Shown here: positions 62,301 to 64,000 of the stretch, in pieces
How the letters are laid out: each line of letters begins with the position of its first letter
Position numbering within the stretch: the stretch's first letter is position 1
Assembly: GCA_041649995.1 (NCBI GenBank)
Contig: JBAZMA010000007.1
Span: forward strand, 1 to 64,000
Reading direction: 5' to 3'
Source: JBAZMA01 sp041649995
GTDB lineage: Bacteria; Omnitrophota; Gorgyraeia; Velamenicoccales; Velamenicoccaceae
DNA length: 64,000 nt
Program-made: the position numbers and the translations under genes
Notes under the pieces: model-generated
Databases searched by the model: none
What the model saw: the letters and a program-made list of their open reading frames with translations, nothing else
What the model was told of the DNA's origin: nothing

Positions 62301-64000
62301 GGTATAACCCGGCGGGATTTGTCAGCGGCCTGCGCCAGTCGTATTCGGCTCCTGTCCAGCAATATATCACCGAGAGACAGGCTGTCAGCCAGCAATTCTC
62401 ACAGGACCTGCAACAGACTCCGGCTTCTCATGTGTTGCCCGGCCTTGGGACTTTGGCGACGGCAGGAAGATATGATTTCACTCAGGCCAGCGTGCCGATG
62501 CCGGATGTCTCCGGATTAAAGAGCCCGTTGTGGCAACAGGCATCTATCCGCCAGGCTTTTGAATCCGGCCTTCAGCTCCAGGTGTTCGGCCTGGTGGGCG
62601 GTCTGCACCAGATGATCAGCGATGTCAGGGCCAGGATCGTGCCTGCCGGAGTTCCCGTGGCGCAGGACAGGCAGCATTTGAGCAACAGGTCGCAAACAGC
62701 CCTGGACACGATCACCAGTGTTTTGGAGGGAGAACCGCACTGGTCCTTAGAGGCCAAGATGAGCAGGGTGCAGACCCACGCGGGCGTGCCCGAACAGATG
62801 CCCCAGGCCTTGTTTGACAGGCGGCCTGAAGCCCTGCAGGGACTTCAGTCTTTGTTGTCGGAAACAGCGCAGACATTGCCGGCAGTCATCCGCGAAGGCG
62901 CCAATCAGGAACTTGGCGGCAATTTCGTGGACGATGCCCTGATCCAGAGCGTTACGCAGTCCGTCATGAACGGTTTGCAGGTTTCCGTGAGAGTGCCGGA
63001 AGGCTTGAGAAGCGCGGGTTATGCCGAATCCTTAAGAATCCGCGGCGGATACGCTCTTGTCATGAATCTCAAGATGGGCCGGACGCAGGGAGATTTCTTC
63101 TCGCCCTATGTCAGGGGCGTGATTGTTCCTCATGAATTCACGCACATGATCAAGGATGTCCTGTCCCAGCAGCTCCTGTCGCGCGCGGCTGCCGGCCAGA
63201 TCACCCTGACGCCTGCTCAGAGGACGATCGTCACCAATTGGCAGATCGGTCATCTGCAGAATGAAAGAGGCGTGGATACGGATGTCATGCAGCATCTGGC
63301 TCAGGCCGTTTCCAGGCAGGATACTGCGGCCCAATCTTTGAAAGCGGACGCGGATATCCAGCAGACAATTTCCAATATCCCCGGCATTTCCTCTGTTGAT
63401 GATCTCGCGGCGTTCGCGGCCCCGAATGTCCGCCGCGAGTTATTCACAAAGATCAACAGCACAGGCGACAGAGGATTCATGCTGTGGCAGGAGCCTCAAT
63501 ATCCCCGTTTTTCGCTTCCCGCATCAGGCACAGACGGCGCCACAGGAGACGTATCCGGTCAACAGCTGCAGCAGCAGCCTTTTGACAGGCCGCTGTCTTC
63601 TCCTGCCTCTCTGTCCGTTGTCAGAGGGGAGTTGGAAGCTTTCAGCGATATGCCCACGCGTGTTCTGGACCAGCAGGTTTTGACCGCGCGCGCTGCGGAA
63701 TCTTCCGTGAGAGAATTCAGCGTTAATGCGGCGCCGATGTCCGTTATCGCGGATACCTTAAAAGAAAGAGGATTTGCCCGGCATCTGCCGGAACCGCAGA
63801 GAGTGCGCGCGCGGGTGGAAGCCGCGCAGGCCTTGGTCCGTGAGGTCAGCAACGCCCCTATCGTAAGCCTGCAGGATTTTCAGACCAGGCAGCTGCCTCA
63901 GGAACTTATCGCCGCGCTTGCGCCTGTTGTTAACTTTACCCCTGCTCCGGTGATTTCAGCGCCGGCGTCTTTGGCGTCGCTTTCTGAAACGATCTCGGCC
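44357..64000 (+). CDS. Giant exported multidomain protein, 5' part (at least 6,548 aa)
   Basis: A single uninterrupted frame runs from GTG at 44357 to the window edge, still open. An in-frame TAA at 44351-44353 bounds it upstream. Residues 1-30 form an export signal (basic start, then WLKAIAWLIVLTFLPEQVAW). Then come a C39-like peptidase domain (about 115-250) and Gly-rich hydrophobic segments (about 310-640). A long beta-rich region with internal repeats spans about 800-3420, followed by a second hydrophobic, Gly/Ala-rich region (about 3450-3980). TPR-like units (about 4211-4370), a coiled coil (about 4400-4470), a SecA-like/SF2 motor region (about 4615-5300), helical Gln/Ala-rich stretches and an HEFTH motif (6259-6263) complete the visible part. 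It directly follows the Tad locus. Function is unknown; a giant surface or secreted effector used in cell contact is inferred. Confidence 0.93.
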   Translation, partial: MLNVRNKLWLKAIAWLIVLTFLPEQVAWAVDYNWRGALNAGVTPLAQQAAVATDGSVLAKDPAADKLIADSITVALRQLIGKQATDIRLSREVTVHRNYPIDLNENKVQELDAWMKQPSRDLVTCGALALSGLLEASGARISPYQVAQNALLIDILSDALEIYSYGENKKLENSLYALAKTAQLYGQELKPFYWKDFDANNKNIAKVLNKLIPFIAFVNDDHMVLVKGLSKDSLIISDNGQEKNITLKEFDNYFSKYGLASPARLPQGYDVEILEEAMAKAVQGAKRKVYDELPKLDDLWKTDNDDLWVSAGILAASFVIGGLGGFSGIANGAQWSTNAAMASMTTGLVASQIGSAAAHIAATKWGFSPAGAQVFGAVMGGMSGAGMGIAAGGGAGGYWKASSTNAFGNFMSQHQVVGAFAKGALDGAFMGTAQVFAEKALGNKNVLTKIFVPLGASALGYLGSEWTSSQLGYESIYQVSETDFKDHVNKDVQAKYNPTTGANGKNTYYVRASDFNTASSSWGFLGSTGLAVKDVGFQKTMLSSAIGGVVEQILGEDDFGYSRILGQTAGSIAAGRVMGGQDGYLMDALLGGATSALLATAGGKFDKKTGLNSWGMTATQMGLLNYTATSFIRAGWAGFQSKNDKKGDFIDTLTSGLYDTSINLLSFGKASPFFDRSHMTSFRNWQYLEKLLDFSGVSKFYANSQQVMEDTGLSWSEVVDKGYVDKITRPFGNAFVSYVSSTMHYAAAQNLTDTLMGFGLEKYLGFNDVVAKKATLPDGLTALMPKEAGLDAQLQTAGGEDSEQFMKELLEKRQLTVVLSNDTTATFNLGNDNVGSVNWTDITNTPQTTTFGIDPQSGLLALAGTADGSVVGKGHLINTKYVEGVVPFLGRKIYRDPQSQQSWMAKNIFRIDVERENGDILKQEVWQDHRLNVVAYPQKFQANNLMASRVLANRTENQASILSEELGIDNTTALGKMWVAYEMVYANPIPKTDRFGLDPELEAKQKIVGSGLQYQRSALPAIYDTTGAMKAVFLGSRSHEGAPFLQAFFVSATPLNWHATTTAKSAENPAQITPMAMPASPWTRAIIRDLDPTTTKMDGGLQAGARIEFMFEASGRPGEPGRMFGLMGADQSTTVIRTDFDRVLQGMEGAQELRGFMQKVPSQGRDVRVFNTLSTDKTQTTLTAVQLNALSDELRQGIEAGSMRIVPSNLDQAVQSGARAAQPEGFAGFALMTIDPDTNKPVTVRALASGDLKDASVSAITSVVVPTATYQVFSEAGFRYPGETYATELGANNTALATSNVWNMAGVEIRYSRQQDGVVRPQYSPAASLGSTSMGLRVAAYEIPVPGQTLGGLSALGSGTEARTLDAKMQLWQFLVPTPAQATITAPKQAVSPALSVSGAPATIQLGTQTAIPVPDNPADIAQTLGQLLPGSRIENIKPADGKADPVFRIIQGDNAHIYNLNNNELVFVKTEPVTPEMMDVPAASVETTVEPVQTATAQGFPLQRLAAADGAQAFETWQKTGVVQPPQIQAQPSATTPAAGGDASWEWQAHYLTHLSTPVTLLSSATSQDTSIQQRTAQGNTFGSLGMIDGRIGHTSTPSIGPLSAAAWQEKYMPEGASKTGYLTPGNDVAYQSVNAINTLYFYQDTIDAAKYQLPAGDYGRWRTGLLLEPTAANPLYAPAIGTPDHSPMAAPEGAVRIDFAPVKTGGWKLEYFNARNETMGTERVSAEQFLDFRNQAKDITLQQQAEILNNTPAKPLTPSLTADITYYYAGNPYGMESRAMDIQKGAIQIELLPHFNNSAQTPYMHFSLQSLHNSPGAMFTSLQNKNLTSAAPKGTSFITYTRNGSGWDIEYRGARGESVGKASLSHAAFMEFRRNSIPMYQEKTVLNPRFAEGAADSFLIANTKDLGTENNNMLLANAWGRVTESLARDESGRLIVEDGQYKLQNSYQWHYRQDGAQGRLTPLAMTYKPTVIGNVSVRENRRDDHGLRHIDYGYEGAPVDWGADAANKLTRTTIKGEYFPMITLGRDNAGNLDWNTATSIMLPTQAAVLNQTGYTSAEYAKFDGSPDGLKVNKSFSSNTLWVAVDPADTLKPLGSGFLFTLGNTDYLRVYDKPSAPGAGSSMEMGSLTNIGRFDVMRVDYGQYLKLMETLRTRGGDIDENRLDILLQRLQARAQKKAGLESMQPSDTRADDIAEVNRGIAEDQGKLEQMTGMRDMQQPLFKSERTYLTDGQLQISLQQDGATGQWSAESLHNAPGATVRNVQAFDPSSLDDSKQTVSIRDEQGRQVGTKLFFDAGYGLTFHKFEGLLRDNPTAVMFYNGDLIFNTVMRIGSSGPELSPLMKKYTKPDGQVVSSPATPLKLSATPQFVITDKVDRVRLHEASGAVGKGHAVLAWMPFYTLTDSPVRDSAGNLIKDAQGRNVTRKDFQALAPWTIPLGGYLKSGDSNVTPVRGVFMNMDNANKVVSFGLVAEVTKDAATRIHHDAFYVPGTRQEPAKKPTRAELRQSATDLRNAIWDGHQVVDQAMLDYLNAATGWNKAQKIMNVLNHPFVSKARGEQLLQLLDAAKGYLALSSRADMTRIRNLEVLSNNEVVFNEGTRLEVVFGYDAKTGYTAASLAYQPGSEIHGIIAGYSHTTKPVMERRDGAGNLVDGREVTGGRDVTVRSRTVGQQSRDGLSFVDRRYTLGFGNGKIPFWLSDNFGIFGRYGTLKFTSNSQEPIKVDGTFTGVSVRAQAPILGEDGKTRMGTSVSTTVGAWNGKDFTDVRFFERQFKTGGKTFYDFAVGSVPFAIEGQGKDRDLAMAYHQPAYRGYLKGGGEEVYLNHLVFDYGKNRLGQAHAVGFGVMRGSAPSFPSAVPGGDGQNNAGGNLSGPATIAIVRSISGGTAMYEAWGIVPGSKIGPQAHQALGLSGGMRTQLATSVPGFFQVGLPSLTFGVDSTLFMPGTYTFTEEKYFGNKATKYFGKFTYSPTTAGTYGVIRYGKSGVLYFDMARERQEHYVGLLRANDTRPSTNADGLVRVQRDAAGKAILDQYGRTLPVEEKVSLIGHGDISMRAFDITTSHGAFALDTSRLADFTATGKVKFDGDQERAIGGFNVIYEETKAGRTAKYLAIFLLGADQPHPVGEEFLSGRQNTMPVLITAKEEYGSDFDRRYGNVSLSGESARLTQNRQEITITGFDESGQGRALLSGYDTATGKTGLWWRLGELTDTGVQVIDNDGYINLGTTIGYNSLVKFAGDERGMKAAINFGYYLQNNFEGLSEQGFRIKKWTPQLVKDIENAGLTSGSNFAPVAVLDRGEYHLEFSKERRIDERKWYRDDEDVWHRTSAGQYELSGSLDKYLTSMHERKFQSNEGGSNSVFAGGEWTRQDITERMKNRGGFEGRNWYDLFEGVNGNYGTNDVLMMFNMGGKHTAAVLDGNQLIQLYNNIGAAGFTGIAPFYNQLKTMNTMAKVQGGVDIAMAVITVATLGYGLLVTAPAKVLASGATKVTVSAVLREFTKQMAVRYVTTAAVGRTLASYGAMAVADRVMTGEWHLLKPWASPQNAQLALKTLAFAFITQKPLNTSALTVGTISNSARAIAGRVAINTLKFGAVNEVVANAISLGTQGKLVTDWKAHAVLIGSAMFAGAARELAFQGSNLAATGRLVSVGKASFASNMSSVARFAASHPFMTNTAASMVSQSALWGEVHLLTGMASRAATADRNNQQEIAKVLAANQMFSDWSTGMGQGLLFGGIMGVGSSIANSGVASRIAASKFAGTGFGKLVTNPLVVSTAIGAVAFPAAKTLLEGSGLKGLGDNYSSGWNYLRGGMLGFGAGWGFTKPASASSLQAWTGRGILTAPAGWGTGFAKFGYGFAVGATTKAGVNTFERLVNGQGFGAGEIPSEVISGGLQGGLGAWYLGRNATNLSFSLRPYSGAGMPHSTRIFGMYDLGRARGAELLYNRALAGAVEWTVVSPAFSTAGAAITGTLNKLGILPNVSEFSENSWVLVARGADARGRTLYTSLNERDIITSITTGPNTGLWMKPVFDVLTTKTYQPTAFNQGGLVERGARILGQIPRVGSAASRWAEAHQGLLTSNFVKKAIPFAQWADSTVLLMPTVVTGTEAMVNVLDIGLAGLAGREARVTPILDPAGNISTLSVNGQEIGLHDVSFYLGAGEKEYLKFMPFLMMSQYDSLRGKEWGELRELGREATSRGNTRLADQVRQEQTLRVAPRLARSAFENGIKEFNNKNYQAADTHFGRAAQLLGGTDASSFFNQGMARKAMGQVEPAAEAFARAESISRKAGDLDFARNAFRSRLSLYNPEQAEAVVAQSITQIKSEMGQARTAKDAPRMTDLRGELEFLASARLTLRGEMAATSGNFDRAGIFYNAALRVDALNADALMGLRTIDPLRQLRLPDSVDAQTVQSNVRGRQATIQDQITARDTQIQNLRTRADALRSEGRIQEASAREAEIQKLEARNTTARQYLNVLPQIEQRALAQISQRETAGASSPIVRQQPVPKERGKVTDAIGRLRHSSGGELSGLKVVLVGDAGKSGYIVGRHRAYVELDSSKPDFGTLYVARDFWTAGRRGSDAAIKRDFSQLRRTARDYSTLIREVRKQPGFNGSNAREMIESGLLNVVVTRQKGMGMLPIQASLRLNEIRQGVIADYGQTRLSYQFERALQKATTAADVKIAVEAAGGSGKTFVDIVMLPSVLAKNRALNAMTAITTYGDQNAVILYELARNVYGDKLGAIRFTDRNSSHQLRDFGSQIEILSFDSYTNLVHAEKRGGEKGTHVDMDKLRRSIFIIDEAHTIGVLPGIREGQGTEVIVEGRRDYNRLANETRGLERDLQMTGQEAFRAMQQDMPLQAPGSYNRTLTTSGASARQLKVAQLADNYFRAREYEMYSHASGRADMYRTSFSGSQAPLPAGVQAIVARARGANSAFGEMSDRGVARTLTFEKQGQLFGRRFEDVLGSSYYQAKYQEDLGSAARTPRQVAQVLGQKVFEGAIRASLYTGNEYSITQNNIQVLAGSGKADARLHLPMGEMQYLQMAWNKPLTRPLGDTRNVTEAFDALREIGGGLMLTATLQKGSIAEMQLDGIGYKAKSGAKPNIDYQSDLSSSAPAMYRRMYDNIQRTGVADSGQFALFSGHRQSREFSNYLERAHLYRQDAQGHAVDSLGRRIFNDQGARIEGTGAPVRLDNISRVRGLAGAGRQVRGENLVFGPTMPVAVEKAQILGIAESNSPVRLLTGTVAHIGTGVDVNWADGAIARKAVHLAYPEDITGPEMIQAMNRAAGARSTGLEAAKVYLYTSSDKLDATPRMASLKPADGKWTSEAWDQGLSSVQFQNELSRTRIPAVSSQRQAPASEYQGESNVTRGSPKTVDELAGRLVDRGVIQAEQRGDFTTSFVASNPGLVQANGTLSDAGRNVAGLSLVVLEGTPVQQQSFQAGLKTITPSSEIHFDFTAAPQAPVMAPLETISAVRQLADSGVISLSDNGARLSSFMQYGAFASVAPEKFEGKVALSSVAQAVGFAQIDSVPYHFANTLLNALPQADPFRTALAPVIQQQQKAYESAQASLNDFTRSLQRGSSAQQGSLLRQMYRAQAAFEKAQPTMARLSDIAGTLPGAHAEDFISWFTPHVQSTQTMANVVGGGVYNLKRFEVPMEKMTPGQIVSLSTTYAASDILAALPKKASSSDVVKLARGVQRLARVQQSLQVLKEAGIPSIAGLNKTNLQVLASNERAFGRLMEIAGRKITPAMTTPARRARALESFLNDVSKDADLLRQQGISLTADKGITPAVILLTARSVVKEKGLPSIREANELTRSLANDAALMVAGLGSAQSIAQDFEAFRTSGREAVVKARTDMSGLDQVLQLLSQKQAAIQRTPAAAAVLPVQDRDWHLAELALISNLRVAAINGQIDLAGVQQKLGDWQKEVTTIAQKVSEERGRLTSAGVDQTRFFELQESVLAGEGAIHTEIGQGVGQALKRAEQGVSRRQQYDRLYQQIGYAGRRYNPAGFVSGLRQSYSAPVQQYITERQAVSQQFSQDLQQTPASHVLPGLGTLATAGRYDFTQASVPMPDVSGLKSPLWQQASIRQAFESGLQLQVFGLVGGLHQMISDVRARIVPAGVPVAQDRQHLSNRSQTALDTITSVLEGEPHWSLEAKMSRVQTHAGVPEQMPQALFDRRPEALQGLQSLLSETAQTLPAVIREGANQELGGNFVDDALIQSVTQSVMNGLQVSVRVPEGLRSAGYAESLRIRGGYALVMNLKMGRTQGDFFSPYVRGVIVPHEFTHMIKDVLSQQLLSRAAAGQITLTPAQRTIVTNWQIGHLQNERGVDTDVMQHLAQAVSRQDTAAQSLKADADIQQTISNIPGISSVDDLAAFAAPNVRRELFTKINSTGDRGFMLWQEPQYPRFSLPASGTDGATGDVSGQQLQQQPFDRPLSSPASLSVVRGELEAFSDMPTRVLDQQVLTARAAESSVREFSVNAAPMSVIADTLKERGFARHLPEPQRVRARVEAAQALVREVSNAPIVSLQDFQTRQLPQELIAALAPVVNFTPAPVISAPASLASLSETISA
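44699..45113 (+). other. C39-like cysteine peptidase domain of the giant protein
   Basis: VTCGALALSGLLEASG carries the candidate nucleophile Cys125. NDDHMVLVKGL gives His222 and SLIISDNGQ gives Asp238, in the order and spacing of C39 (bacteriocin-processing) peptidases. Such domains cut double-glycine leaders in ABC exporters or occur in secreted proteins. In this protein it lies just after the signal sequence. The Cys-Gly pair is retained, but the usual Pro after CG is Ala. Confidence 0.6.
56987..57770 (+). other. TPR-like and coiled-coil segment of the giant protein
   Basis: GIKEFNNKNYQAADTHFGRA and SGNFDRAGIFYNAALRVDAL followed by NADALMGL are TPR-like helix pairs. A charged heptad stretch follows (QITARDTQIQNLRTRADALR, AREAEIQKLEARN). 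This would form a protein-interaction platform immediately before the motor-like region. Confidence 0.6.
58199..60260 (+). other. SecA-like/SF2 motor region inside the giant protein
   Basis: Walker A is AAGGSGKTF (Lys4675) and Walker B is IFIIDEAH (DEAH at 4781-4784). Between them ITTYGDQNAVILYELARNVY parallels the SecA VTVNDYLAxRDAE stretch. Later GGGLMLTATLQKGSIAEMQL parallels the GMTGTAxxE motif. GTGVDVNWADG, then VHLAYPEDITGPEMIQAMNR and AAGARSTGLEAAKVYLYTSS, parallel motifs V and VI and the LSLEDDL end of SecA motor domains. A SecA-type ATPase fold is the best guess; a general DEAH helicase is the alternative. Confidence 0.6.
63131..63145 (+). other. HEFTH zincin-like motif of the giant protein
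   Basis: HEFTH at residues 6259-6263, in the context RGVIVPHEFTHMIKDVL, has the hydrophobic run before HExxH expected of a metalloprotease active-site helix. A third ligand could not be assigned by eye, so catalysis is not assured. Confidence 0.45.

Overview
The window looks like the replication-origin region of a bacterial chromosome, most likely from the candidate phylum Omnitrophota (formerly OP3). The cell appears to be Gram-negative: it has a YidC with a large periplasmic domain, a secretin, lipoproteins and a PpiC-type chaperone. The Omnitrophota assignment is inferred from three things together: diverse Tad-type pilin genes, a fused Tad ATPase, and a giant ORF of at least 6,548 codons that is still open at the right edge. 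Giant ORFs, including one of roughly 40,000 residues in 'Candidatus Velamenicoccus archaeovorus', are reported from this phylum (from memory, not checked here).

Region 1 (1-17,317, minus strand) reads leftward from the origin. In transcription order it holds rpmH, yidD, yidC and a Jag N-terminal-domain-only gene; two parS sites with parA and parB; ndk, yicC, gmk, rpoZ and coaC; tRNA-Cys, tRNA-Leu and tRNA-Val; an intergenic tandem repeat; thrS, infC (AUU start), rpmI and rplT; a potassium-uptake block (two TrkA-like proteins, a previously hidden 41-aa membrane protein, TrkH and an OB-fold-like exported protein); pheS and pheT; and a probable 6S RNA. The conserved thrS-infC-rpmI-rplT-pheS-pheT order is interrupted by the Trk block.

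Region 2 (17,318-26,502) is oriC and the plus-strand replication genes. It has DnaA boxes and a dnaA promoter, then dnaA, dnaN, a DciA/DUF721 protein, gyrB, a membrane protein, gyrA and tRNA-Glu. No recF or rnpA is present at the usual places.

Region 3 (26,503-44,124) is a Tad/Flp pilus locus, all on the plus strand. It has a PpiC lipoprotein, CpaB, a CpaC secretin with a TonB-like C-terminal domain, a single polypeptide fusing the CpaE/TadZ ParA-like ATPase to the CpaF/TadA ATPase, a DUF192 protein, and an AT-rich, transposase-like gene. These are followed by a strong promoter with an upstream palindrome and an attenuator-like leader, then nine consecutive small pilin-like genes, two TadE-like proteins, a TadG-like protein with a 57-residue Gly-Ala run, a lipoprotein, another pilin-like gene, TadB and TadC. 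No prepilin peptidase (CpaA/TadV) or CpaD was seen.

Region 4 (44,125-64,000) is a structured leader and the first 6,548 codons of the giant gene. The leader has a strong Shine-Dalgarno sequence (SD) 37 nt upstream of a GTG start, with a hairpin between them that would restore about 7-nt spacing. The protein starts with an export signal and a C39-like cysteine peptidase domain. It continues through glycine-rich hydrophobic segments, a long beta-rich repeat region, a second hydrophobic segment, TPR-like and coiled-coil stretches, a SecA-like/SF2 motor region with Walker A and DEAH motifs, and an HEFTH zincin-like motif. Its position directly behind a Tad locus suggests that pili and a giant surface or secreted protein serve one contact-dependent lifestyle. 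That link is an inference.
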